DNA of 64,000 bases from Aplectana chamaeleonis (Eukaryota; Nematoda; Chromadorea; Rhabditida; Cosmocercidae): NCBI GenBank assembly GCA_029168955.1, contig JAPDOI010001539.1, forward strand, positions 103,160-167,159, given 5' to 3'. A program made the position numbers and the translations under genes. How positions within the stretch are numbered: the stretch's first letter is position 1; the number at the start of each line of letters is the position of its first letter. This document shows positions 1-9,701 of the stretch, in pieces. The notes beneath the pieces are model-generated. The model ran no database searches. It was given only the letters and a program-made list of their open reading frames with translations, and had not been told where the DNA came from.

Positions 1-52
1 ACCTACAATTAGAACAGTAAAAATATGGGTTGCTGAATTTAAACGTGGTCGT
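1..52 (+). mobile_element. mariner copy A, left fragment (cut by window start)
   Basis: These bases match 41742-41793 of mariner copy B closely, in the part of the transposase that reads around VERWVAEF. The match stops at 52, where an RTE-clade LINE begins, and resumes at 3320. The last 12 bases (AAACGTGGTCGT, 41-52) are repeated at 3320-3331, so they are the LINE target-site duplication. The left terminal inverted repeat and the start codon lie before the window. Confidence 0.85.
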
Positions 53-265
53 GGGGGTGTGTATACAAGTCTGTTGGTACCTGCTCGTTGGTGCCCCTGT
101 TTCTACTGAACCCAGCAGACGTTTGAGTGTACACAGGGAACGTTCGAGCGATATAGCGTGCACAACTATATCGCGAAAGTATCCCACACATTGCATAAAG
201 GTGTCGCCGTCCGGCACACTAAGGCCTCTGGTCCGTAACACCTTAGGATCCGTACCTAAGGAGTC

Positions 266-1447
266 ATGGAGTCTTTGGCCACAAGCCACAATTTCGCCAC
301 CCTGAACTGTCGATCGCTGTCGAGAGATATCCAGAAAACTGCGCTATCCAGACTTCTGAGCTATTTCCATGCACCGTTTGCTGCTTTGCAGGAAACCCGC
401 TTCAAGGATAGACCCGTCATCAGCGTCGGAGAGTGCACCATCTACTGCGGTAACGCTGACGATAGGAGAGTGGGAGGCTATGCAATAGCTGTAGGGAAGG
501 ATTTCAATGGTATGGTCAAGGAGTTCGGCTCAACGTCGTGCCGGAATGCATTCGTACGACTGCGGGATCACAGAGGATCCAATCTGTGGATAGTGAGTGC
601 TCATGCGCTCACTGAAACCGCCGAAGACAATTCGAAGGATGCGTTTTATGAGGAACTCAATACGTTGCAGGCCAGGATACCTTGTCAACATGCTGTTGTC
701 GTGGGGATTGACGCAAATGCGAAGATGGGACTTGATCAGGAATTCGAAGTACTCGGTAAATGGTTCTACCCAGTGGAGCAAACATCGGACAATGGCTACC
801 GCCTTGTCGACTTTTGTGAACGCAGTGGTCTGATTATTGCATCGACAATCAAGAGGAATCATCGCCGCCATCAGCTTACGTGGCACGGACCAACCCAGCT
901 ATCTCCAGAAGAGCAGCGGAAGCGGAAGATGACAACTTCGAAACTACAGCTTGACTATGTCCTGACGAGGAATATTCCAGTATCGGACATTCGAAGGTCT
1001 AGAGCTGTGTGGGATGTCGCATTCGATTCGGATCAGCGTCCTGCTCTGTTGAACTTCACTGCGAGGATTCATAAGAGGAAGCGAGGGGCTCAGCCTTTCC
1101 AGAGGATTGACATGACAAGTCTCAGAGATGAGGAGTGCAGAAGGAATTTTCGACAACGCGTTTCTATTCACATCGGAGTACGGAATAAGAAAAAACTTTG
1201 CGACGCGAATTCTTTTGTCAGGTGCATCCAGGACGCTTCGAAAGAGGCACTCGCGGTTGTACAGCCTAAGAAGAAGTTCGCCTACGTCTCAGAAGAAACA
1301 ACATCTACCTACAACAGAGTATGTGCTCTCCGAACTGCAGGAAACTTCGTGGAGGAGAAGCGTCTGAGGAGGAAGTTGCGTCGGCAGCTTCAAAGTGACC
1401 GCGAACGAGAGTGGACGTGTAGAGCTAAGGAGTTCGAGAAGGCTTAG
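266..1447 (+). pseudogene. RTE-A copy 1 ORF, endonuclease part, ends at a nonsense codon
   Basis: This is the N-terminal 393 residues of the RTE-A polyprotein, starting at the ATG at 266. It is an exonuclease-endonuclease-phosphatase fold that would nick target DNA to prime reverse transcription. Visible landmarks are LNCRSLS near residue 13, the metal-binding Glu in LQETR (E43), GIDANAKMG (D149, N151), LDYVLTRN near 229 and the C-terminal SD-x motif at 254-256. In this copy the last motif reads SDQRP. The minus-strand copy 2 reads SDHRP, so the catalytic His has become Gln here. The frame stops at a TAG at 1445-1447 where copy 2 has TGG (AW versus A-stop). Sequence after the stop stays homologous in the same frame, so this is one decayed ORF and not two genes. 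Confidence 0.88.
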
Positions 1448-3275
1448 GAGGAGAAGAATTCGAAGAAAGCCTACACGTTGCTGCGACAGTATAGCGGGAA
1501 GATGAAGAGATGTTCTCCTACCTTGAACACTACCAATGGAGTTGCGGTTGGTGATGGGACGCTGCCAATATGGAAGAATTAGTTCAATTCACTACTGAAT
1601 CGTTCAGCGCCATCAGTACCTAAGCTCCCGCATGTTCAGAGAGCACATTACGATGTCAGTGAGGAATCGCCGACTGAGTCTGAAGTTTTGGATTGTGTCC
1701 GGAAAATGAAGAATGGAAAGGCAGGTGGAGATGACAACATCACTGCTGAAATGCTGAAAGCTCTTCCTCCGTCTGGGATTCGTGAGATAACCAACACCAT
1801 CCGTGCCATATGGATGAGCGAAAGGATACCCGATTCGTGGAGACATGCTATCATCGTACCTCTTCACAAGAAGCTATCCGTCACGGATCCTAAGAACTAC
1901 AGAGGAATCTCTCTACTTCGTGTCATGTACAAGGTTTTGGAACGTATCATTCTCGAGCGACTTATCAAACATCGTGAAGGAACGACCAGAGATGAGCAAG
2001 CCGGTTTTCGACCTGGAAGATCGTCAATCGACCAAGTGTTCGTCGTGAGAAGAGCAATTGAATCATGGCAGCGGTATTCGAAGCCATTACAGCTTGCTTT
2101 TTTGGACTTTGAAGCCGCGTTCGACTCTCCTCATCGTGATCGCTTGCTCAATGCTCTGCGAGCAGATGGAGTCCCGGAAAAGTATGTTCGGTTAATCGAG
2201 GACATGAACAAAGGAACAACAGCAGCAGTTCGTACACCTGTCATGTTTACGTCAGCTTTCGAGGTGAAAACAGGAGTAAGGCAAGGAGCCGTTGCAGGAC
2301 CTTTTCTTTTCAACTTCGCCGTTGATGACATCATGCGTAGAGTTGCAGAACAGTTTCCTGCGGATGTGATCCTAACACCATCAGGACGCTCCCTTGTCGA
2401 CCTGGAGTACGCCGACGACATTGTGTTATTCGCTGAAAACAACGCAAAACTGCAAATGATTGTGAACCTCGTTTCAAAGTATGCCGCAGCCTATGGACTT
2501 CGTCTTCGTCCCGATAAATGCAAGCAGATGTGGGTCTCTCAGAGGCCTTCAACGGGAGTTTGTGTGGACGGACAACGTATCACACTGGTGGACGATTTCT
2601 GTTATTTGGGCTGTTTGCTAAAGAACGATGGTAGTTATGCAGCGGATATTCGATAACGATGTGCGAAAGCTACGTCTGCATTTAATTCTCTAACCAAGTG
2701 TTTGTGGTCTACCACCATCGCGAAGGAAGTCAAGTTGCGCATCTACCTATCCGCTATTCGCCCTATCATTATGTACGGATCGGAGACGTGGGCAGCACCG
2801 AAGACGCAGATGGAAAGGTTGGGTTGCACGGAGAGGAAGCTTTTTAGGCGTTTGCTTGGATATTTCTGTCCGCGTGTATGCCATAACGAAGACCTTTACA
2901 AGGAAATCGACGTTGACACGAGATAGGTGCCTGCATCTCCTAAAGCCATCTCAAGCAGCAATGGAAAGTCGACTTTGACTGCTCGGGCATATACTAAGAA
3001 GGACGCCGGATCGTCTCTTACAACACGCTCTAAGAATGCTTCCAAATCCTGTCTGGAAACGGCCACCTGGGCGTAGGCGAAAGTTGTGGACGGATGTGGT
3101 TAAAGAGGATTTAAAGTCACTCGGCATCGAAAGACAGTTCAGGCGCGATGTTTCGTTTCGCAGGAAATGGAATAGTGACAGCTGGACGGAATGTGTTCAA
3201 ATTGTGGCTGAAGACCGTGAAAAATGGACACGGCTGACTACTAGGACGGCACACCTCGGTGAAGATGCGGAATGA
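1448..3275 (+). pseudogene. RTE-A copy 1 ORF, reverse transcriptase part
   Basis: This continues the endonuclease frame and encodes the reverse transcriptase and C-terminal region. A second nonsense codon lies near 1580 (TAC to TAG). The open block 1688-2656 holds KNYRGISLL, EQAGFRPGRSSIDQ, the motif A core FLDFEAAFDS, motif B GVRQGAVAGPF and motif C LEYADDIVLF with the YADD codons at 2408-2419. The frame then stops at 2654-2656 (CAA to TAA relative to copy 2). It continues with WSTTIAKEVKLR, MYGSETWAAP and GYFCPRVCHNEDLY, and is shifted by a 14-base deletion near 2913. The C-terminus resumes in another frame and ends with GEDAE at 3275. Catalytic Asp residues look intact, but the number of lesions rules out function. 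Confidence 0.88.
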
Positions 3276-3319
3276 CCGCGTCAGGCGAAAGCCAACCGAT
3301 TAAGTCAAGCAAGTGAGTC

Positions 3320-3590
3320 AAACGTGGTCGTACAAGCCTTGTAGACGATCCGCGTGAAGGACGTCCAAAAAACGCATCAACACCAGAAATCATAGCCAAA
3401 ATACAGAATATGGTTTTGGAGGATCTTCGATTGACTGAGAGAAATTTAGTGGAGACTCTACACATCTCTTTAGGCAGTGCGAACCATATTTTAAGTGAAG
3501 TTTTGGGTTTTAGAAAGCTGGGTGCACAATGGGTGCCGCATTCTCTAACAATGGAACAAAAACACATTCGAATGCGACCTTCCTCAGAAT
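3320..3590 (+). pseudogene. mariner copy A transposase, N-terminal domain fragment
   Basis: This resumes the mariner interrupted by RTE-A copy 1 and aligns with 41801-42060 of copy B. Readable landmarks are TSLVDDPREGRP, TPEIIAKIQ, LTERNLVETLHI, LGFRKL and the linker WVPHSLTMEQKH. These belong to the paired helix-turn-helix DNA-binding half and the conserved interdomain linker of mariner transposases. After the EQKHIRMR region (about 3587) similarity to the mariner fades. The reading frame runs on to a stop near 3640 with unrelated residues. No DDE catalytic half and no clear right-end inverted repeat follow, so this copy has lost its C-terminal half. Confidence 0.85.
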
Positions 3591-3867
3591 TTTTTGAACA
3601 ATTGGTGCCCCAATTATTGAACAAGTTACGAATTGTCTAAGTTAAATGTTTGTAGCTGGTGCTAAGGCAGGTCTTATGTCGCGCTGGGCTACATAGGTGT
3701 CAAATTGTCCGTACCGGTATGAACGAACAACTAAGCAGATGGTTGTCTTGTAATTGTTCACAACCTTGTCGGAAACATATTCATGGCGTTCACGGACTAT
3801 TTTCGCACTACCTCACCAACAATCAACGCCGTGGTTTCCACATCTCGTTTAACAATTGTTCACACCT

Positions 3868-4066
3868 AGTTTGACAGTTGATCATAACGGAACTGACATA
3901 CTGCCCCCCACATACACATTACCAGCGCCGTGGCTTTCAACCTTTCTCTTGAAATTGTTCACAACTCCACTGCACAATTTCAAAAGAAGATTTGAAAGAC
4001 ACGGCGCTCGTAATGTGCAAGCGTGGAGAAATAAGTTCATCAAGCTATGAACAACTATCAAACTGT
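3868..4066. repeat. foldback (hairpin) repeat with GCGCCGTG arms
   Basis: Bases 3868-3975 and 3976-4066 form an imperfect inverted repeat with almost no loop. Landmarks are CAGCGCCGTGGCTTTCAA on the left against GAAAGACACGGCGCTCG on the right, and AGTTTGACAGTTG against CAACTATCAAACTG at the outer ends. A weaker copy of the same arm (CGCCGTGGTTTCCACATC) lies just upstream near 3828. It looks like a non-autonomous foldback element; no target duplication was identified. Flanking bases 3591-3867 show nothing else recognisable. Confidence 0.6.
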
Positions 4067-4614
4067 CGTCCATTGTACTCGGTGGACAACATTCACAACA
4101 ATCTCTCATGCTCGTATACAGCTTTTATAACAAATTTACTCAACAACTGCTTCCTTACAGGATACAAGACAACCGAGAAGTGGTGAATCCAAGGAACCAA
4201 AACAGGTACATTGACATCCGTATCTTCATGAGAGATCAGCACGACGGGGTATCCCTGAGATCACAGCTGCGCGATAGTGAGCTCGTCTTTGTCCACTGTA
4301 CCATCTCAGGCAAACCATCGCTCAGAGCAAGACCGGAGAGCTACTCGAGCGGCGCTGCCTCTCCGCTCCGAGCGAAAATTAGCCATCTACTCGGGCCACA
4401 GCAGCCGCTCTCCGGGCGGCAGCAGTACCGCTCGGAGCGATCTTCGGTCCCAGTTGGCACTGCGGTGGCTCTTCTTAGCGTAGCTTCACCGATGGCTTCT
4501 CTTCGTTTCTTTACTCGTTTCTCCTCCTCTATTTTGCTCTCTTTCTTATTTCCCTCTTCTCCCAGTCTTCCTTTTCTTCCTCTCCTGTTTCCTCATTCCC
4601 CTTCTTCCTCTACT
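4067..4614. other. no gene seen; GC-rich block followed by a pyrimidine-rich strand
   Basis: At 4240-4460 there is a GC-rich stretch with CAGGCAAACCATCGCTC and several GCTCGGAGCG-type motifs. It weakly matches the reverse complement of 17290-17420, so both may belong to one repeat family. From about 4495 to 4620 the plus strand is almost pure C and T. A 195-codon open frame crosses this stretch, but its S/L/P-rich low-complexity product matches nothing I know, so I do not call it a gene. Confidence 0.4.
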
Positions 4615-5028
4615 CTCGAGAAACAAATTCTTCTCTATCTAACGCTGCCTTCCACTTGGTCCAAAGCCTGCTTGTTTGCGAAATATACGCTGTGATTCAG
4701 TGGTAATCTTCAGTACTGTTTATCTTTAAGTGCTGTTGTTTACTTTGAGGTAAACCACCAAACCTGCTGTAGTTGACAGAATATCTGAGCCACCTTAGAA
4801 CTAGATGATAGCGTTTGCAAAAAATTTCGGCAGAGCGTAATTGATGATTTTTAGCTGATCTTATTATTTTGCAGCTTCGGCCTTTTCTGACTTATTCGAG
4901 AAGTTTAGGCCTCGACGCTCCAAAGTCATGTATGAAGGCTAAGTCCTCAATCAATTGTGTTTCGACAATTATCGATAGTTTTTTTTTCGAAAATTCGATT
5001 CTCGCCTTTTTCATCGATTTTCAAAATA
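4615..5028 (+). repeat. interspersed repeat Z, copy 1
   Basis: This block is an inverted partner of 14205-14825. Shared landmarks, read here on the plus strand, include ACCAAACCTGC, GAATATCTGAGCCACCTTAG, ACTAGATGATAGCGTTTGCA and CGACAATTATCGATAG. The block ends at 5028 with CATCGATTTTCAAAAT, exactly where the tail of the minus-strand RTE-B begins, which suggests RTE-B truncated or abuts it. No coding capacity is seen. This copy preserves the uninterrupted state of the place where copy 2 carries a 217-bp MITE. Confidence 0.65.
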
Positions 5029-5240
5029 CTTACTTACTTTGATGATCCATTCAGCTGACGATCTTCTCAGCGCGGGCCACAACTCTTCCATTCTGTGCGA
5101 TTCCTGGCCAATTGCATCCAGCACGACTGATCACGACTCCTAGAATGTTTCGAGATCGAGTCAGACTATCTTGATAGAGGTCGTCCCAGCGGCCTCTTTT
5201 TGTGTCTGGGAGCCATTCTGTAACTCAGAGACTCCACCTG

Positions 5241-6740
5241 TCATCTATTCTTCGCTGTAAATGGCCGGCCCAGCGATGCTTCGATTTCGCCATGTACTGC
5301 AGCGGATCCTTTGAACGCGACTTGTCTCATTTCTGAACTTCGTATGCCTTGTTGCCACTGCTGGCGTCGGCTCGTTTTCAGAAGACACCTCGCCAAAGCA
5401 CGGTGTGTTGTTTGCATGGCATTGGAGATAGTCTTGTTGTCAGACCAGCTTTCCGTCGCGTAGCAAATTGCGGGCAAAACAGCGGCATCGAAGAACCCCA
5501 ATCCCTCAAGTCTGGATCCACAATCTGATCGATCACTTCCCGAATTGATCCGAGAGCTGCCCACGCACCTGTCTCCTTCGTGATATTTCGGTTACGATGT
5601 CGTTGAGCATGTTCAGCTCTCTTCCCAAATATACGTACGAATACACTTTCTGAAGAGCGACTCCTGTCAGTTTCACTGTTCCACTGTCGCACCACTGATT
5701 CAAAATCACCTTCGTTTTAGACATGCTCATCTCCAATCCAATCCTCCAACCAGAGGCATCGAGTTCGTTGACCATTGACTCAAATTCAGCCGTACTGTTA
5801 GAAATCAAATCGATATCGTCGGCGAAGCGTAGATGATTGATCTTTTCAACATCGATGAAGCAGCCTCTGTCGTCCCACTGCAAATCTTCCATGGCGTCTT
5901 GAAGCGCAGTCGTGAATAACTTGGGCGATATGGTGTCTCCTTGCCGTACTCCTTTCTTGATTGCAATCTTCAACTTTTGTTCAAACACTTGAATAGTTGT
6001 AGAAGTATCTGTAAAGCACTGTTCGAGTAAGTGAACATAAGCGGAAGAGCTTCCAGCGTGGACCAAAGCATTGAGGGCAGCATTGGTCTCCACGGAGTCG
6101 AACGCCTTCTTGTAGTCCACGAAAACGGGAACCAGAGGGAGATGATATTCACGACTTTTTTTGATAAGTTGAGTGACAGCTTGGATATGGTCCATACAAG
6201 AGAAGTTTTCGCGAAAACCGGCCTGCTCCACTGGTTTATAGTCGTCCAGGATTCATTCCATACGGTTGAAGGGAATCTTGGTGAAGGTCTTGTATACAAC
6301 AAAGAGCAGACTGATGGGTCGGTAATTGGCAATATCCTCCCATGCGCCTTTCTTAATAGCAGCACCGTCTTCGATTCTCTCCATGAATCTGGAGTCTTCC
6401 CAAGACGTAGGTAGTGGCTGAAATGCCTGGCAAGAACAGAGTGGAGAGCGCTACCTCCTGCGCGAAGGAGGTCCACCGAAATGTTGTCGGGACCTGGGTA
6501 AGTGCCCTTTTTCATGCTTCTGATTGCTACAGCAACTTCCGATTACAGGATGCAGGAAGGTCTTCATCTGGTGGCGTTGGACAATCTTGGGACAGGTGTG
6601 GATGGGCGGAAGAGATCCGTGTAGAACTCTGGAGTTATGCCTTCAATAATCCTCCGAGATGTCTACACTACTCCATTTCTGTCCTTGAGGGCACATACGA
6701 CAGCTTTCTAATCACTGAGATAGCGCTTGCAGCGCTTTAT
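5241..6740 (-). pseudogene. RTE-B reverse transcriptase, broken
   Basis: Read on the minus strand, the segment holds PGPDNISVDLLRAGG near 6490, the fingers/palm block EQAGFRENFSCMDHIQ (from 6231), motif A VPVFVDYKKAFDSVET, motif B KKGVRQGDTISPKLF, motif C LRFADDIDLIS and then SYVYLGRELNM. These are the signature blocks of nematode RTE-1-type polymerases, and the FADD catalytic pair is intact. The 232-residue open block 6231-5533 is the best preserved part. A TGA lies just upstream near 6253. The C-terminal thumb region (AVLPAICYATESW, HRALARCLLK) is in other frames at 5241-5695. The protein would copy the element RNA at a nicked target; this copy cannot. Confidence 0.85.
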
Positions 6741-6804
6741 ACTGATTCGTTTTTCAGCCGCTTTCAGCAACTTCGTTCTTCTGTACGCTTGCAACGACTC
6801 CTTA

Positions 6805-7290
6805 AAGGCAGTGTTCACGATAAAAATCATTTTTCTGTTTTCGGCTTATGTTGAAAACGGTCCTATGCTGATTCCAATGATGTCTCTGGAATCGTACAAG
6901 ACCCCTGGGAACGGAGTTATGGCCCCTCAGAAATTGAGCTAGGAAAGCACTGTGGACGAGTTGTCCGAGGCTTGTAACAGCCGTCTTCCGCAGCCGATGT
7001 ATGCGAGCTGACCTGAGTAACGAGAGAAGTTCAGAATCAAGGGAAGAATGGTGCTTTTGATCAGAAACCATCGCTCAACTCACGGTCTCAAGTGTTCATT
7101 TGTTTACATCAAGGGGGCGGACCTGGAGCACGGGGCGGTTCTGGAACACCAGAACGCTTGTTTGCAGCCGCTATTGTGCCACTCCTGGCTCGCTTTCTAC
7201 CGTTCTTCCGACACCGAGGGCCTAAGAGCCTTCTTGCCTATAATTTCACTGTAGAAGTTCACTGAAGATGATTATCGTGAACGCTGCCTT
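6805..7290. mobile_element. MITE-1 copy a, inserted in RTE-B
   Basis: A 486-bp non-autonomous element flanked by TA (6803-6804 and 7291-7292). Its termini are AAGGCAGTGTTCACGAT and, inverted at the right end, AAGGCAGCGTTCACGAT. It sits in the endonuclease-to-RT linker of RTE-B. Removing it with one TA leaves the LINE frame continuous, reading through ...SCRIAVK-ESLQAYRR.... The interior (TTGAAAACGG, TGATTCCAATGATGTCTC) matches copies at 9214 and 37363 and the relative at 39306. There is no transposase. The TA target and size suggest a Tc1/mariner-like or related source. Confidence 0.88.
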
Positions 7291-7292
7291 TA

Positions 7293-8058
7293 ACAGCGAT
7301 TCGGCATGACATGTTGATGGTAACCTTCTCCAGATTTGTGGAACTGGGATCCTGTTTAACAACTCTTCTCTTTTCCAAGAGCGCACTCGCGAGGCCATTA
7401 AGCCATGGAATGGGTGCCGTTCCGGTTTGACGCGGAACTTCCGCACACTCGATTAGGCTTTTGGCTAGACTGTCGTAGTCTACCGTTGGATCTTTGTGAA
7501 GATTCCATGCGAAGGACTTCATAGCGAATTCCAATACCTCAGCCTCAAAGACGGGAAACCGAACGGGTGCTGGCCTATGAGTATCACGTTTGAAAATCTT
7601 CTTCTTCAGCGATATTTTCGCACGTAAAAGCCAGTGATCGGAGTGAAGGCAGCACTGACACGTCAAACAAGCTCCAGCGTCGGTTAATCAAGATGTGATC
7701 TATCTCCGACCTTGTCTGGCCATTCGGGCTTTCCCAAGTTCATCGTCGATTTGATGGTTTTTCGAACATTGAGTTTCCGTGAAAGAGGCGGCATGCCGAC
7801 AGGAAGTCTAGCAGTCGTTCTCCATTCTCATTTTGAAAAGTAGCTCCATGCGGTCCTAATCTTCAAACGCTGTCGTTGTTGCTCGTACCGACGATTGCAT
7901 CGAAGTCACCAACAACTAGCTTATAGTAGCTTCTCTCCTCATGTACAGTCTTTTCCAGAAGCTCATGGAACTCGTCACGTTCTTCCTGCGCAGCGCTAGA
8001 GGTTAGGGCGTATCTATTGATAACACTATGTAACACGATTTTTGTTCCTGGCTTCTAA
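7293..8058 (-). pseudogene. RTE-B endonuclease C-terminal part, broken
   Basis: On the minus strand this holds VINRYALTSSAAQEERDEF near 8020, KLVVGDFDAIVG near 7920 and SDHWLLRAKISLKK near 7640. These correspond to the middle and the C-terminal SDH motif of RTE-type endonucleases. The linker then reads DPTVDYDSLAKSLIECAE and LEKRRVVKQDPSS. The frame shifts at least once between the two halves. The first catalytic Glu is absent because the element is truncated at about 8058. It joins the reverse transcriptase across MITE-1 copy a. Confidence 0.8.
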
Positions 8059-8092
8059 GTGTTATATTTCACTTGCTTATATCCAAAGTATA

Positions 8093-8966
8093 TGAAAAAT
8101 TGACTTCATTGAGAACGAACTTCGCTTACACTACAACAGCACCACGAAAATCCGTTTTCTGTGCAAATAGAAAGATTTTCATTCATTTTCGGCACTATGA
8201 ACACGTAAAAACAAAAAATTCACACGGCATAGACAAACACAGTCGGAAAGGACTTAACAAGGTTCAGAAATGCGTAGATTTACTAGATTTACGATTGTAC
8301 TGTGAATCACTCTCTCGAAGTTGTACCCAAATCTAGTCCCTCATGCTGTTTCGTTATACTGTCCTTAATAACGACTCTGTCCGAGTCTAAGGTCAGGGCT
8401 GGTATATTCGTCGGACCACAGATAAAGAGAATCATAAAATGTGAGGATTTCGCAAAGCTGTTGAACAGGACGGAGAAAACGGCTTGGAGCAAATTCGTTG
8501 CAGTTGTTCACGGCTTCCTAGGTGATCACAAAGCTGAAAGCTATGTGGAGTTGGTGCAGACTTTCATAAAGAATTACGCCAGAATGGGATGCAGAATGTC
8601 TCTGAAAGTCCATATCATTGATTTGCTTTTTGAAAAATTGAACAAACAAGGTGAGCCCTTTCTTCAAGGTATATTGGACTTCGAACGTCACTACCAAGGA
8701 CAGTATAACGAAACCATAATGAGGGACTACATTTGGATGCAACTTCGAGAGAGTGATTCGCAGTACAATCGTAAATCTAGAAAATCTTCACATTTCTGAA
8801 CCTTGATAAGTGGTTTCGGACTGTGTTTGTCTATTCCGTGTGCATTTTTGTTTTTACCTGATTATTGTGCCGAAAATGAATAAAAATCTTTCTAATTTTA
8901 CAAAAAAATGAGTTTTCTTCGTTCTTTCGTCGTGTAAGCAAAGTTGGTGCAAATGAAGTCATGAAC
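8093..8966. repeat. foldback element with 0.29-kb arms
   Basis: Bases 8093-8385 are an imperfect reverse complement of 8685-8966; about 300 bases separate them. Shared landmarks are AGAAAGATTTTCATTCATTTTCGGCAC, split here as AGAAAGATTTTCATTC and CATTTTCGGCAC, then AGATTTACGATTGTACTG and TTTCGTTATACTGTCCTT. The left arm is an inverted copy of the 3' coding end and 3' flank of the ORF at 8380-8799. The structure therefore looks like an inverted duplication of a gene end rather than ordinary short TIRs. It lies between RTE-B and the Penelope-like element. Confidence 0.7.
8380..8799 (+). pseudogene. C-terminal fragment of a TE-associated invertebrate protein family
   Basis: The plus-strand frame ending at 8799 resembles the C-terminal part of an uncharacterised protein family that is abundant in arthropod and nematode genomes and usually linked to transposons. 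Landmarks are SESKVRAGIFVGPQIKRI, WSKFVAVVHGFLGDHKAE, MGCRMSLKVH, GEPFLQGILDFERHYQGQY, MRDYIW and the basic end NRKSRKSSHF. As I recall the family, the block reads GERFHQDI and YQGRW, so the His and Asp are replaced here (GEPFLQGI), and about six residues before it are missing. No ATG starts the frame. Its first 26 codons come from the inverted left arm and are not homologous. Molecular function is unknown to me. I judge it a decayed fragment. Confidence 0.55.
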
Positions 8967-9213
8967 TCAAATGCAAAACTAAAAAATTCCAGGATATTTT
9001 AATTGACATAATTCTGAAACAAAAGTTACCATTAAACTTTTCGAAAGAAAAAAAAACTCCTTCTGCTTACTTCTCTTTGTCCATATTATTTTGGTAAAAC
9101 TCAATATAAAACTGATAGAAATAGTACCCAATATATAAACATCAAATTTCCTTTCAACAATGAAATTCTTAACAATATTAGTATTAATAGACTTCTTAAC
9201 CATGAACTTCTTA

Positions 9214-9701
9214 AAGGCAGTGTTCACGATGAAAATCGTTTTTCTGTTTTTCCGCCTATCTTGAAAACGGCCCCATGCTGATTTCAATGGTGTCTCCGAA
9301 ATCATACAAGACATTCTGTGAACGCAGGTATGGTCCCTCAAAGATTGAGCTATGGAAACATGGTGGACGAGTTGTCCGAGGCTTGTAACTTCCGTCTTTC
9401 ACAGCCGATGTATGCGAGCTGACCTGAGTAAAGAGAGAAGCTGAGAATGAAGGGAAGAACGGGGCTAATGATTGAAAATCATCGCTCATCTCACGATCTC
9501 GAGCGTTCATTTGTTCACGTCGGTGGGCGTGTGATGCGCTTTTGGGGTTTTCAATGCGCTCAAAGTTGCAACTTCGGGCTCTTTTGGGGCTCTTCCTGGC
9601 TCGTTTTCATGCGTTCTTTCGACGTTAACATTACAGAGTGTCCCTCCACTACCCAATCCTAGTGGAACTTCGAAAACTTTTTTCATCGTGAACACTGCCT
9701 T
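9214..9701. mobile_element. MITE-1 copy b, inserted in the Penelope-like ORF
   Basis: A 488-bp element with TIRs AAGGCAGTGTTCACGATG and, inverted, AAGGCAGTGTTCACGATG, flanked by TA at 9212-9213 and 9702-9703. The interior matches MITE-1 copy a along most of its length, for example GACGAGTTGTCCGAGGCTTG. Removing the element and one TA joins the flanking Penelope-like frame (LNHELL to KGFIDRN) without a shift. It has no coding capacity. Confidence 0.9.

Larger units (their letters stand above)
53..3319 (+). mobile_element. RTE-clade LINE, family RTE-A copy 1 (about full length)
   Basis: This is a 3.27-kb non-LTR retrotransposon inserted in mariner copy A. It is flanked by a 12-bp direct repeat, AAACGTGGTCGT, at 41-52 and 3320-3331. 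It carries an apurinic-type endonuclease domain followed by a reverse transcriptase, the order and size expected of the RTE clade. The sense 3' end reads GCCAACCGATTAAGTCAAG and then a short irregular AAG/AGTG tail rather than poly(A), also typical of RTE. Two more copies lie in the window: 32008-35285 on the minus strand and 56519-57882. About 210 bases of leader (53-265) precede the first plausible ATG. The single long frame is broken by three nonsense codons and a 14-base deletion, so this copy cannot be autonomous. Confidence 0.9.
5029..8058 (-). mobile_element. RTE-1-like LINE, family RTE-B, 5'-truncated
   Basis: This is a minus-strand non-LTR element of a different family from RTE-A. 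Its 3' end has a short AAGT tail (AAGTAAGTAAGTA in the sense direction, near 5030). Its 5' end breaks off inside the endonuclease domain at about 8058, next to a foldback. Order in the sense direction is partial endonuclease, linker and reverse transcriptase, as in C. elegans RTE-1 and related nematode RTE elements. A MITE interrupts the linker at 6805-7290. No clear target duplication was found. Numerous frameshifts and stops show it is an old copy. Confidence 0.85.

Noticed and set aside
3591..3640. Right-end inverted repeat of mariner copy A
   Set aside because: TTATTGAACAA near 3613 resembles the mariner TIR tip, but the adjoining bases do not match and no TA duplication can be tested because the left end is outside the window.
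4108..4695. 195-codon open frame
   Set aside because: The C-terminal half is a pyrimidine-tract translation and the N-terminal half crosses a foldback; no recognisable domain.
6805..9701. TTAA (piggyBac-type) target for MITE-1
   Set aside because: Copies a and b are ambiguous, but copy c has TATCG on its right flank, which fits TA only.
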